Program-made: the position numbers and the translations under genes
Shown: positions 1 through 10,470 of the stretch, one piece after another
Layout of the letters: each line of letters starts with the position of its first letter
Position numbering within the stretch: the first letter of the stretch is position 1
Notes under the pieces: model-generated
What the model was told of the DNA's origin: nothing
The model's database searches: none
What the model saw: only the letters and a program-made list of their open reading frames with translations
Assembly: GCA_039566865.1 (NCBI GenBank)
Contig: CM076959.1
Span: 13,933,501-13,997,500, forward strand
Direction of reading: 5' to 3'
Origin: Aurelia coerulea
Lineage: Eukaryota > Cnidaria > Scyphozoa > Semaeostomeae > Ulmaridae
Length of the DNA stretch: 64,000 nt

Positions 1-417
1 GGAGGAAACACAACGTGGCTTCAAAATGATACTTACCTTTTCATAGTATGTCCCCAAGAAACTTTTGAAACCTACGGTATGCGATGGGAAAACAACGAAG
101 TTCGTTTCCAATTAGACAATGGCGTAAACAAGGGCAAGGGCGAATTTTGTAGGACGAAGGATTAAAACAAAGCGATTTGGTGACCTCAAGAAAGGATTTC
201 ACACCTCCTTGTTTCAGAATATTCGCCCTTGCTGTCTGCCTTGCTGTAAGCACAATGTTTTTTGGGCTTTTGTCACATGCTAGGCCCCAGCCCTCCGTCC
301 AACCATGTCCTGTCCTATGGCGTTTTGAATCGAATTTGTTTGAAAAACAGGGGTGATACCACTTTAAGCAATGGGTGAGTTAGCCATATCAGCGTTTTGC
401 GTTATTTGTTTTTGCAG
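1..417. other. No supported gene; weak exon-like traces
   Basis: No coding region can be supported. On the minus strand a strong donor-like sequence (AAAAG followed by GTAAGT, near 31-41) follows an open stretch, but that frame meets a stop just before the donor. Around 124-175 a GGGCGAATTTTGTAGGAC sequence loosely resembles the end of the long-TIR foldback family seen at 41407-42002. Confidence 0.3.
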
Positions 418-540
418 TTTGACTTACCGGCCGTAGAGATCTCTTGGCGTGCCACGCAAGTGCAATCGTTTTCGTCCTGTCAATCAAAAACGAATGATAT
501 TGTTTTAAATCTGCCCTTATTCATCTGCCTCGTTTTCAGT

Positions 541-645
541 TTACCAACGGCCCAAACCAAAAAGAAAAGGCCTAAAAAGAGACGGCGAACGAACTTTTCG
601 TTGAATTGCAAAGAAAGAACTCCATTGGACACAAGCAAGTGGTGA
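541..645 (+). CDS. Possible last coding exon of an unknown upstream gene
   Basis: A pyrimidine-rich 3' splice site (CGTTTTCAG, ending at 539) precedes an open frame whose encoded tail is rich in Lys and Arg (KKKRPKKRRR) and ends at a TGA at 643-645. AATAAA follows at 671-676, with a GT-rich stretch just after it, as expected of a cleavage/polyadenylation region. A second acceptor-like site ends at 417 in the same open frame and could be an alternative start. The rest of the gene would lie outside the window, so the product is not recognised and the exon could be fortuitous. Confidence 0.3.
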   Translation, partial: LPTAQTKKKRPKKRRRTNFSLNCKERTPLDTSKW

Positions 646-670
646 CACTGCAAAAAGGTATGTTTTTGAA

Positions 671-676
671 AATAAA
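671..676 (+). terminator. Candidate polyadenylation signal AATAAA
   Basis: A canonical hexamer lies 26 bp after the stop of the candidate terminal exon. TTCTTGTGTCCTTTGT about 10-25 bp further on looks like a GU-rich downstream element. Support depends on the exon being real. Confidence 0.35.
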
Positions 677-695
677 GATAAATTTTCTTGTGTCC

Positions 696-2171
696 TTTGT
701 ATAAAGGATGGAAGGGAGCAAAACATCCTGCTGAACTGAAAGGAATGGAGTCGGTTGAGCTCATGAGATGGATGAATTGAGTCCACCTTCCTTTCGTTCT
801 AGGGCTAGATAGGACATCACGTTGTACTGTTGGGATTTATCGGGCAGTAGGATATGGTGGAAAGCATTAATGTAGCTTTCCACACTCAGTATTTCCCCAC
901 GATTCATGAATATTAGAAAACAATTACACAAGCTAATAAGGGGCCATCGACTTTCGATTTTCGTATTTTTTAACGGCATTTTTTGGCCGTTATGAGGGGG
1001 GGGGGTGGGTTTGCCTTACTTAGGCCGTTAAGAAAATGAAAATCGTATGGAAATCCCCGAAAGGGAATTTTTTTGAAAAATTTTTTGGAAATCTTTTACT
1101 ATACCTCCTATATGGTGTGTCTTCTGTTCTGTTGAAGTCCAACTGAGTTCCACAAGACCTCTATTTGCTGCTCCCAAAATCTTACTCAGGCCGAAAATTT
1201 TAGGCTAGTCAGAGGCACTTTGGGTAGGAGGCCGTTAAAGGGAGATTGAAAATATGAAGAGAACAGGACGGAATGAAGGAAGGAAAAAAATGGAAGAAAA
1301 TTTGGATCTTTTCATTTACAGTTTTGTGATCCAAGGAAGCTTTTAAGAGTAATTCTAGTCCTTATCAACTTACACCGTACACAGTATTGCAATTCAACTA
1401 AAATCCGGAACTACAGAAAATTGATGAAACAATGGAAGGAAGAATTCTGGTTTGACTTTCCTTCGCAAGAAGGCAAATATTTTTCCACCACTGATTATAA
1501 CCAAATATAGATGCAAAGTCTTTTTTTGATGGGAGCAAAAATCTACAATGAACTGCATGTTGACATGCAAAAAACTGAGTCATTCAATGCCTACTGTATG
1601 AACAGCATCTGTGTAAGCAACATTTTACTTAAACTTTCTTATTTTAGATATGTCATATGTGGTGTTAATAAAATTGCTGTAAATTCGTTATAATTACATA
1701 CTTTATAGGGTTTTAATAGTTTTACTTTCTTTTTATGTTAATCCGGACACATATTGATTACAGCAGACGCGTTGAAGTCTTTAATCTTTTATAAAAGTTT
1801 GTATTATTATTATTGTATTATTATTACTTGAAACAAATAAGATTTCCATAGAATTTCTGCAATTTCAACCAAGGATCATCACTAGATGCTTCAACAAATC
1901 AATGTATCACAAGCCAAAAATAGCCAACAGATTTTACACACTTTTAAAGCAGTGGTGGACATCTGGAGGAGGGATGAGGCGATGATATCCCCCAATATTA
2001 GCTAGAACAATGATCTTTTGTTTAAAATAATTGAAATAAATTCTAATTTTAAGACTGAAACAATAGCTTTGCCCCCAATATTTGGTAAAGAGTCCGCTAC
2101 TGCTTTAAAGTCAATTCAAACAAAGAGGGTGAACAGAATATTGTGTGAAGTTTAAATATCCAAAACTTTTG
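696..2171. other. No gene seen
   Basis: AT-rich sequence with a G run near 997-1006, several GGCCGTTA motifs (about 980-1225) and short ATT repeats near 1803-1830. No exon-like open frame, RNA gene or clear terminal repeat was found. Confidence 0.4.
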
Positions 2172-2173
2172 GA

Positions 2174-2463
2174 TTCCTGTACAAAAATACAGGGCTAAAC
2201 TTGGCCTTGTACAGTTGTAGCAGGGGTTATGACCTTGTTATACTGACCTTTATAGAAAATTACGAGGCTATCAGTAAGATTCCAAGTTAGAATCAATCTC
2301 ACAAGGTTTCTAAAAGGCTAAGCCTAGGTTAAACTTGTTAGCATTTTTTGAGCCATTTACTAGGCTACAGCGGGGCTTTACTAGGCTAGAACAAGGTCAC
2401 AAGGCCATAACTACAAGACTTGTTGTACATTGCTATTACCTGGCCTTGTATTTCGTACAGGTT
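2174..2463. mobile_element. Foldback MITE with CCTGTACRAAATACARGGC ends
   Basis: Left and right ends are inverted complements (CTGTACAAAAATACAGGGC against CTGTACGAAATACAAGGCC), and similarity continues inward around TTATGACCTTGT and TTATGGCCTTGTGACCTTG. An isolated copy of the same end occurs near 48933-48960. It encodes nothing. It lies less than 80 bp upstream of the zinc-finger start codon, so it is inside the promoter, 5' UTR or an upstream intron of that gene. Confidence 0.55.
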
Positions 2464-2540
2464 TCAATGCATCCTCTTTTGATTGAAATGTATCAATTTC
2501 CCTATAGTCTCAAAGACAAAATCAACAACTTCTTGATAAG

Positions 2541-2928
2541 ATGGGAAAGAGGAAAACATTAGAGGTTAGGAAGAAGTCAAAGCATGTAGTCAGTCAATAT
2601 AAAAGGCCAGGCAGGCCATCAAAGAAGGTGAAGAATGCAGAAATAAGAGATTTGCAAAAGAACAAGGCAGGAACTGCAAGTAAGGGAGTTGCAACCAATT
2701 CATATGGAGAAGTTTCTGGAAGTAATGTGTTGCAACAGCCAGCACCTGCCAAGCAATGCACACCAGTTGAAGAGCCAATTCTAATGCAAGAATCAACTGG
2801 AATTATTGCTTTTACAGCCAATAAGGCAGCAGCAGTGGTCAACAGCAAGAGTAATGCTGTTGTGTTCAAGAAACCCGGTTCAACGAAAGCTGAAATAGCA
2901 ACACCAATGAAAGAATCTGTTACTGAGA
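2541..2928 (+). CDS. Zinc-finger gene, first recognised coding exon (AT-hook)
   Basis: Encodes the N-terminal 129 residues of the large C2H2 protein completed at 10832-16104. The ATG has a good context (AAG before, G after). The N-terminus is strongly basic, with an AT-hook core RPGRP at residues 22-26, which suggests minor-groove binding to AT-rich DNA. The exon ends at AGA|GTAAGT after 388 nt, leaving one base over, and the acceptor at 10830-10831 needs exactly that phase. An in-frame TAG lies at 2505-2507, but it is also the AG of a plausible acceptor (TTTCCCTATAG), so the frame could continue from an upstream exon and the true start may lie earlier. The exon pairing is inferred from splice signals and phase. 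Confidence 0.6.
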
Positions 2929-3057
2929 GTAAGTGGTTTTAATTTCTCTTGTGACGGTTTATTATAGTCACACATTTCTGAAGGGGTTTCCTCTACAAAG
3001 AGTGTATTATGCATGTTTATCTCCAAATCCAGATGGCAGACCCATAACCAGGGCATA

Positions 3058-4002
3058 GTAGGGGAGACTGAGGACAATTGTAACACGGGTAAATTGTAAC
3101 ACTTGACTCTCACGCCTTGCAGAAAAGTGCAAAAAATTTGATTTTTGCACAGAACATGCTCACTCTAACCCTCTGCATACGACTTGAGATACAGGAATAT
3201 TCAGCCAAGTTTGCAAGATTTTCGTTGGGGAAACATGTTTCTGAGTAGGAAATTAAATACGTACTTTTACTGTAAATTTGTGTCTGAAAGATTTGGCTCT
3301 TGAGTAAAAAATTTCTTGTTCACATCACAGATATGACATCTATTTTAAGATCAAACTACATTAAAACTTTTAAGCTCCACAGCTTATGGGGTGTTAAAAT
3401 GGAAAATAACGATAGCTGATCAGGTCAGGGGCAATGGTAAGACACTTTTACAAATTGCCCCAGTGTAAGCTGTTCAATGCTTTGGTTTTAATTCATTTTC
3501 TAATCTGGTCGAGCAATTTGCATCTATGCAGTATTAAAGAGTTCAGAATTGAAATTTGTAAAAAAAATGAAATTTCTTTCTTAATCGATTCAATTTTTCA
3601 ACAGAATTACCCACATTTACAAAAAAACAAAAACTACATATTATTCTTAATTTGTTCTTTTTGAAAGCCATGGCTAATCTGCCACCTGGTTGTAAATTAT
3701 GTGTAAGGAAAAAGCAGAGTCGTGCAATAATCATCTGTGATGATTTTAATGATTAGCACCATTTGCTCCAACCATCTGTTACAATTGCCCCATGTTACCA
3801 GGGCAATTTTAACACTTCACCACTGATTTTGAAACTATCACAGCATCAAAAAATTGGTTCTATGTGATGGCAACGAATGTCTATTTTATTCCAAGGGATG
3901 CAACTACAATATGATTTACCTTCAAGAGCACAATTAATCATTATTTAGAGGATATGGCTGATTTTCCAAAAAGTGTTTACAATTGACTACAGTATCCCCT
4001 AC
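3058..4002. mobile_element. Inverted-repeat element with GTAGGGGA ends
   Basis: The left end GTAGGGGAGACTGAGGACAA and the right end, read inversely as GTAGGGGATACTGTAGTCAA, continue into a shared CAATTGTAA(A)CAC. CAATT/GTTACA/TTGCCCC motifs recur inside. No transposase-like frame is visible and no clear target duplication could be read. Confidence 0.5.
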
Positions 4003-4283
4003 AGTTCATCCTATAATGAAAATATTTTCTTACCCGTAACCTGGGCAAAGATTTTCAGAGAAAACTAGAGTGTAAAACCTGTGCACAATGGCTCTTTTAA
4101 TGGTTATATTCATGTGATACCCGCAGTTACATGAAAAGGACAAAATTTTATGAAAGTTTGCTTAATTTCACTTCATCGATCATAAACAGGAATCAACACG
4201 TCTATTTTTGTCAGTCCAAAATGAGATTGTCAGCCTTTTGAAAGTGAGGCCAATCAGATTGCACTTTATCTCTTCTATTTTAA

Positions 4284-4599
4284 AGGGGCTCAGTCGTGAA
4301 ACAGTAAACAAATCCGTAAACTCGCACATGTCGGGGATTATCCATTGTTCATCCATTGTTCTCTGCAGTTTGTTTGGTGGCTTCACCCAAGCCACAAAAA
4401 AGTGACCGTTAAAAATCCACTTATATCCGAGCAATCGTGGAAGATATGAATGTTTGGTTTGTTCCTTAGTGAAGTACAAGGATTAATGCCCAAACAGCAA
4501 CTTTCATTTTGAAAAAAATAGGAAAATCCTGTGTGATATCACCTTTAAAAAAACTGCAAAAATCATCGTTTTGTTTACATTTTGACGACGGGAGCCCCT
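4284..4599. mobile_element. MITE flanked by TTAA
   Basis: A 316-bp foldback element. The inverted ends AGGGGCTCAGTCGTGAAAC and AGGGGCTCCCGTCGTCAAAA both run on to GTAAACAAA. TTAA lies at 4280-4283 and again at 4600-4603. A TTAA duplication is characteristic of Kolobok and piggyBac elements; which of the two is not decidable here. Non-coding. Confidence 0.6.
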
Positions 4600-4825
4600 T
4601 TAACTTGTGCGTCTTACCAGCATTGATTCCCTTTAATATACTGTTAAGCAGGGCATGAAGAAGAGCATTTCTTCCTACGACCAGAAAAAACTATTGCATA
4701 CATTTCCTGCAGGAACAGACAAGTGTCCAGCATGCATATAGAGTTTAGGATCCAGAGATAGCTATGCAACAATATTTAACTGGTTTTATGTAAATGCACA
4801 TCAGGCATCAAGAAAACAAATTGTA

Positions 4826-6828
4826 TGAAGTTGGGAATGATAGGGGCACCTTATGAAACAAACCATTATGATTTCAGAGAAGCATGAAGGAAATCTAGTA
4901 CTTGCTAATCTTGCAATCATTGTATACTTGCATATCACTTGGTATTAGTGTGAGTCTCTGTGAAATTATGCTTGAAACTATGAAAGTTTAATCTTATGAG
5001 ACCAACCCTAATTTATGTGAAATACGATAGACGTAGAAGAAAGAGCTTCCTTGCTCTGAAATATCAATTTGATTCAAATAAAGTTCGAATAACAAAAAGT
5101 TGAGGTACAAAAGAACAGTATTTTCTAATTTTAGACTCTCTTTTGTGCCATAATCTCTGAAAATGATTGTGAAGTAATCTTCTTCACCTGACAGATGCTC
5201 TAAGCAGCTGGACGTTCCGCAAAGTTTTATTGCAGGTAGAACTGTGCAACTATCATTTAAACAATGAAATCTTGGAAACCTGCCCATGATTTGAATAATA
5301 TACGCCTCCTAATCTGGTACATTGATTGCAAATTGTACCAGAGATACAATCTATGTCAGATGACCTTTCTTTGACTTTGTAAGTTGCTTTTTTTAAATGA
5401 GTAACAAGATGATACATTAAAAATGGAGATATGTTGGGAAATTTCCTGCAGCTCATTATGAATTAAAAGTTTGCTGTGACCGCACGGTCGGGTAGGTTTT
5501 CATGCCCTGCTGATAAGCAAAGACAATTTTGGTAAAGAAGGTTCAGTGACCCAGAAAAATTATCATAAGACATTACCATAACCTTGGCAAAATATCCAGA
5601 ACTAAGGGCCTGATTACATGAGAGTTTTCAACCCCGGGGTTGCATTTCAACCCACCTGCCCGAGTTGAAATAAATTTGGTATTACATGGGTATTTTCACT
5701 CCCGGGTATGAAAAAGCGAGCCGTAAAATTTCATCCCCGGGTATGAAAAAGCTCGCCATGAACAATACAACTTGCATGCGTCAATAGCAATTCCACCCCG
5801 GGGTTGAAAGAAGATTGCGATTACATGGACATTCACGTATTGAAAACAATGGGGATTAACGGCTCAAAAGTTTCACCTCGGCTAGCTCAAGGTGGGATGA
5901 GATTTCAGCCCCGGGTATAATTTCATCCCTGGGGTTGAGATTTCTCCATGTAATTGAAAATTCAAATCAATAAAGGAATAAATGGAGAGGAGAGATGGAA
6001 TTTCAACTCGGCCAGGTGGGCTGAAACTCAACCCCGGGGTTGAAAACTCCATGTAATCAGGTCCTAACTGATAGCTCGGAGAAGCACATTGTGTATAGGG
6101 ATGTACCGGATTTTACCGTCTTGCCGGAAATCCGGTTCCAGTCGGATTTCAGTAGATTCGCCGCACTTTTGCCGGACTTTCTTATTTCAAGTTAATTTCA
6201 GGAAAGACCCATAATGCGAGCTAGAAACATCTGAATCTATGCAGAATTACCATAATGTTGTCATAATGATTATCTCCTGTTAAACTTTAGGTTCTTGTTC
6301 ACACATCACGCAATCAATGTGCTTCAATTTGCAATCAATGTACCAGATCAGGAGGCGTATATTATTCAAATTATGGGCAGGTTTCTAAGATTTCATTGTT
6401 TAAAATGATAGTTGTGTAGTTCTGACTGCGATAAAACTTTGCGGAACGTCCAGCGGCTTAGAGCATGTCAGGCGAAGAAGATTACTTCACAATCATTGAA
6501 GAGATTATAGCGCAAAAGAGAGTCTAAAATTAGAAAATGCTTTTTTTTGTACCTCATCTTGTTGTTATTCGAGCTGCATTTGAATCAAATTGCTATTTCA
6601 GAGCAAGGAAGCGCTTTCTTCCACGTCTATCGTATCTTACATAAATTAGGGTTGGTCTCATAAGATTAAACTTTCACAGCTTCAAGCATAATCTCACAGA
6701 TACTCATACTGATACCAAGTGATATGCAAGTATACAACAACTGTAAGATTAGTATGTACTAGATTTCCTTCATATGCTTCTCAGAAATCATGATGGTTTG
6801 TTTCATAAGCTTTATCATTCCCAAAGTC
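4826..6828. repeat. 2-kb inverted repeat with about 500-bp arms
   Basis: The arm at 4826-5334 is inversely homologous to 6326-6828. Landmarks include TTGGGAATGATA, ATGAAACAAACCAT, GGACGTTCCGC(A)AAG and ATATACGCCTCC in one arm and their complements in the other. The arms differ at many bases, so the structure is not recent. The 1-kb centre holds the TAA-flanked MITE at 5606-6064. No coding capacity is seen; it is probably a large foldback transposon. Confidence 0.6.
5606..6064. mobile_element. PIF/Harbinger-type MITE (TAA-flanked)
   Basis: The ends GGGCCTGATTACATG and CATGTAATCAGGTCC are inverted complements, and TAA is present on both sides (5603-5605, 6065-6067), the target duplication typical of PIF/Harbinger. 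The interior repeats CCCCGGGGTTGAAA-like palindromes many times. It sits in the spacer of the 2-kb inverted repeat, so it inserted later. Confidence 0.6.
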
Positions 6829-7371
6829 ATACTGTCTGTCTTCTGAATTCAGTCATTTATGACCAAACATGGTGATCTGGCAATCATCAGTGCTTCATTG
6901 CAGTATGATTCAAAACCAGGTAGCCCTAGAAAGAGCTTAAAAATGCTCATTTTCAAGCCAATTAAAAAGTCAGCTAGTCTGTGAAGTAATTTGGTCCTTG
7001 ATCTACTTGACAGAAAAAGAACATTGAAGATCGGTTGCGTAATCAAATTTAGGTGATTTTTCAAACGGGAGTACTTTTTTCTGGGACACTCGGTACGTGT
7101 GACGTCTTTCTTTGTAAAGGAAACTGGTGAGATTTAGATATTCTTTCCAATTATTGATACAGGAACCATAAAGAGTAAGCTCTGTTATGAATATGCATTA
7201 AATCAATCAGTGCGTTTTAAACTTGAATTTGAGGTGAATTGAACACGTCTGGGGGAATAGCACGTCCTTCATTGTCAAAAGGATATACCCAAAAGCCTAG
7301 TGGAGATCACGGGGGAGGGAGGGGGGGGGGGTTCTTCCATAGTAAAGGTAACTAGGGATGTGCCGCGAGCG
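6829..7371. other. No gene; fragment of a mariner-like end
   Basis: TTCTGGGACACTCGGTA near 7080-7096 resembles the right end of TA-flanked elements in this window (GGGACACCCGGTA). A matching left end was not found. A G run lies at about 7317-7330. Confidence 0.35.
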
Positions 7372-7665
7372 AGGGTATACTTTTTCGGACTTCTAGTCTA
7401 GCCAAGGGTATACTTCTTTGCAATTTTGGCCTACAACGGTTATCATTTTGACAATATTGGTCTAGCGAACGGTCATGATATCATATTTGGTACAAATTTG
7501 ACAATATTTGTCCAGAAAATGGTGGCCAAAATTGGTCTAGCCAAGGGTACCATATTCGTAAAAATTGGTCCAGACAATGGTCGAATTGGTCTAGCCAAGA
7601 GTACCATTTTCGTAAAAGTTGGTCTAGCCAACGGTACCATTTTGAATATGCTCGCGGCAGACCCT
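7372..7665 (+). repeat. Degenerate 33-36-bp tandem repeat
   Basis: About eight imperfect copies of a unit like TTGGTCTAGCCAAGGGTACC plus an ATTTTCGTAAAA tail. The unit length is near a multiple of three, so a frame stays open and encodes repeated IGLAKGTIFVK-like peptides. This is probably a property of the repeat rather than a gene. A C run follows at about 7689-7701. Confidence 0.55.
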
Positions 7666-8411
7666 TATGCAAAATTTAGCCAAGAATCCCCCCCCCCCCC
7701 CCATGGTGGAGATCTCATGGAGAAGAAAGATTTGAGATCGTTCCTTGTGGTCTTCATTATGCTGGGCCTGATTGTCATTGTTTTTCGGCAGTGCACAGCC
7801 AAAGTATCGTAGAAAGACTCTGAGTGGTGCGGGGGGCTTCTTATTGGTCGTATGGGGTATTTCTAGCAAGAATTTCTGTTGTGACCCAGTCCCAGGCTAT
7901 AGATATAGGCTTTGAGACCCAATCACAGAATATGGATGTGGTTTCTGATAATAAGCGTTTCATGAACAAAACAGTTGCAATTTTGTTGTGTATCCTAAAC
8001 GTGAGCATTCCCAGAATTTCTAATAACAAGTAGACCCCATTCCCAGAAAATCTCTACGAATAGCGCAGCCCTTTCCCAGAATTGTTGTGCCGAAAACTAC
8101 CGAAAAGCTGGCGCACATCCCCATTTGACTGGGTAGCGAGTTACCAAGAGAAAGACCCCTAACGCCAGCTCTTTTTCCGCTGGTGACCAATCAAAACACC
8201 AATCAGAACTGGCGAAATAGGGATCAACAAGGTGTGATTTTTCAAACTTCCCAAAGCATCCCTAATAAAAGGGAAGATATCGTAAACACTTTCTTTAGCC
8301 CCATCTCAGTATAAGAAACTGTCGGGCAAATTTTTCATTTCTGATGAGCTAGTTTATTGCGACTATTCAACCAAAAATTCAAAACAGATTTCTCATCTTG
8401 GAGATAAGCCT

Positions 8412-8424
8412 TTGTGTGTGTGTG
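8412..8424. repeat. Short (GT)n microsatellite
   Basis: TGTGTGTGTGTG within AT-rich sequence that leads into the diverged Penelope-like repeat. The stretch 7710-8410 shows no gene; it has loosely repeated CCCAGAAT motifs. Confidence 0.6.
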
Positions 8425-8539
8425 TAGCTTTATTTTGATTCGATTATTTACAGGTAGCTAACAATGTATACACTATTTATCTAATTACATTGTTCCCCTG
8501 TGACCTGTCACTTTCTTAATCATACATAATTTGAAACAA

Positions 8540-8720
8540 CTAATTTAACTTCACATTTATAAAAAGAATTTATAAAACTGTTGTATTAGAAAGTATAACT
8601 CATTCTCCTGATGATGACCATACGGTCGAAACTAGTTGGGAATTGAGAAAGAATTTATATATATTTATTCCTGCTCGTCTTTATTTTTGTTCATCTTCAC
8701 TATTTAATAATATATACAAG
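8540..8720 (+). mobile_element. Diverged Penelope-like terminal repeat (solo)
   Basis: In + orientation this stretch aligns in order with the minus-strand repeats at 9037-10009: TTATAAAACTGTTGTATT, then a hammerhead core, then CTGCTCGTC...TTCATCTTCACTAT. It therefore looks like a solo terminal repeat of a related but older Penelope-like family. No reverse transcriptase or GIY-YIG endonuclease frame is present. Confidence 0.5.
8602..8643 (+). ncRNA. Hammerhead ribozyme motif, type I, minimal
   Basis: Core CTGATGA (8608-8614), a helix II hairpin GACC-ATAC-GGTC, then GAAA followed by CUAGU, giving a two-base-pair helix III (AC/GU) and a cleavage position after GUU. Helix I can form six pairs, AUUCUC with GGGAAU. 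A very short helix III is known for hammerheads of Penelope-like elements, which often work as dimers. Cleavage after U is tolerated but less favourable, so activity is uncertain. Confidence 0.55.
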
Positions 8721-9115
8721 TTAACTAATCTAAATCGAATTTACATAACTAATAATAAATGCTTTCAGGCATGCCTTTGCACTTTCCTTGATGCAAATTA
8801 AGCCTCCGTATGTTTTGGGATTGCTGTGATATAAGGTAGATAATGGTCTTTCCTTTTGAATTTAGCTAATTACAAATGAATTTCTCCTTTCAAAATGCGA
8901 TATTTGATGCAAAAACCGTGGATTTGTTTACGTATTTCTTATCCAGCCCCAAGTGTTTAATTAATCACTCCCTTCCGAACCAAAGATTTGAATAAGCACT
9001 CCTCCCGACTAAGTACCCCGCTTGCATAACACATACATAAAGTGAACGATGAAGAAGATCGACAACATCTACAGAGAGCAGGCATCGAGTTGATCTTTTG
9101 CGCTTTTTTTCATTT

Positions 9116-9171
9116 ACTCAGTTATCTGCTTACTAGTTTCGGCCACAAGGCCATCATCAGAGCAACTGAAG
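9116..9171 (-). ncRNA. Hammerhead ribozyme, copy 1
   Basis: The minus strand reads CTGATGA, a helix II UGGCC-UUGU-GGCC(G), GAAA, then CUAGUA, giving a minimal helix III and cleavage after GUA (between plus positions 9131 and 9130). Helix I pairs UGCU with AGCA, then after a bulge UUCAGU with ACUGAG. All core bases of the hammerhead consensus are present. Confidence 0.7.
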
Positions 9172-9420
9172 AATTTTATAAATACAACGGTTTTTATAGA
9201 GAAGAATTTAATCAACTATAAGGAATGTCCATTTAAGGCTAATTTAATAAGTTCTCGGACCCAGTATACTCTGGTCCGTTTGTTCTAAATCGTCAGATTT
9301 GTTTTGCTCAGTAGACAGCCTCCTCCTCAGTTTCTAGCCATCTCAGGTCGCTACCCTTCGCAGTGGATCAGTGTCCTATTGTTGTTGTGTCATTCGTTGC
9401 TTGTTGCGTAAATCTATGTT

Positions 9421-9512
9421 GTTGTTGTTGTTGTTGCTATTGTTGTTTGACGTATGTCGTTTGATTTCACGTAAGATTGATTTCGTTGTTTTCTCAAGTT
9501 TTGTGGTGTTGA

Positions 9513-9553
<41 letters not shown>
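9421..9553. repeat. (GTT)n microsatellites
   Basis: Two GTT tracts (about 9418-9449 and 9513-9553) inside the Penelope-like unit. They produce Leu-rich frames on the plus strand and a poly-Thr run on the minus strand. The plus-strand Leu frame is not a gene. Confidence 0.7.
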
Positions 9554-9556
<3 letters not shown>

Positions 9557-9832
9557 CCATTGTGGTTTGACGTTGGTCGTTTGGTTTCACGTCAGATTGT
9601 AGAGTTGCTGCCCGCGATCGCGGGTTTATGTCTGTGTTCTTGTCTTCGACCGATTTCGTCGGTTCTTCGTTTGTTGTTGTTTCTTTGGTCTTTCTTGGCG
9701 CTTCCTGCTTCTTGATGCCTCTTCGATGGTCTGCGTCCAGACCGCAATATAATATAAAGTGAACGATGAAGAAGATCGACAACATCTACAGAGAGCAGGC
9801 ATCGAGTTGATCTTTTGCGCTTTTTTTCATTT

Positions 9833-9888
9833 ACTCAGTTATCTGCTTACTAGTTTCGGCCACAAGGCCATCATCAGAGCAACTGAAG
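9833..9888 (-). ncRNA. Hammerhead ribozyme, copy 2
   Basis: Identical to copy 1 and exactly 717 bp away in the same orientation. Cleavage at both sites of one transcript would release a 717-nt RNA monomer. Two copies also allow the dimeric fold thought to compensate for the very short helix III. Confidence 0.7.
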
Positions 9889-10470
9889 AATTTTATAAAT
9901 ACAACGGTTTTTATAGAGAAAAATTTAATCAACTATAAGGAATGTCCATTTAAGGCTAATTTAATAAGTTCTCGGACCCAGTATACTCTGGTCCGTTTGT
10001 TCTAAATCGATGCTAGTTAGTAGATAGCTCGCAAAAACAACTCGATGCCTGCTCTCTGAGGATGTTGTCCCTCTTCTACATCGTTCACTATATACTTCCC
10101 ATTACATATATATACACATGCAACTGATCTAAATCGAATCTACTAACAATTGGAAAAATAACTAAGGAAATTGATACGTAAATACATAAGCTAAAGATCA
10201 AAACTACATGGACATAAATGGACAAAATCTACATGATGTCATTAAATTTACAAGCGTTGCATTTACAGGTAGGGCCATTTCATTGTTTTCGAAATGTAAA
10301 ATGAATGTCCCAGAAACCTATCCTTCTCTGTCTTGACATTTGAATTTTTGAATAAGCCCTCCTCTCTTTTAAGTCCTCCTTTATGGCCTTCAAAATTGAA
10401 TACGCTCCATCATATGGGTGGGGGGGGGGGCTTATAAGAGCCTTTACGGTATCATCAAAGGCAAATTGCG

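Larger units (their letters stand above)
9037..10095 (-). mobile_element. Penelope-like / retrozyme-like dimer with two hammerheads
   Basis: Two direct repeats of 256 bp (9037-9292 and 9754-10009, spacing 717 bp) differ by a single base by eye (G/A near 9203/9920). Each holds a hammerhead on the minus strand. Read on that strand, a frame opens inside the upstream repeat (9785) and runs to 9414 with a charged N-terminal part and a poly-Thr run from (GTT)n, then ends. No reverse transcriptase or endonuclease is present. At 10047-10095 the outer part of the repeat recurs inverted (CAACTCGATGCCTGCTCTCT). Direct repeats plus an inverted terminal fragment are characteristic of Penelope-like elements. 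It is best described as a non-autonomous, recently inserted copy, or an animal retrozyme. Confidence 0.65.

Noticed and set aside
2335..2562. 75-codon frame overlapping the zinc-finger start
   Set aside because: Different frame, mostly MITE sequence.
9371..9715. Leu-rich 114-codon + strand frame
   Set aside because: Made by GTT repeats inside the Penelope-like unit; no protein signature.
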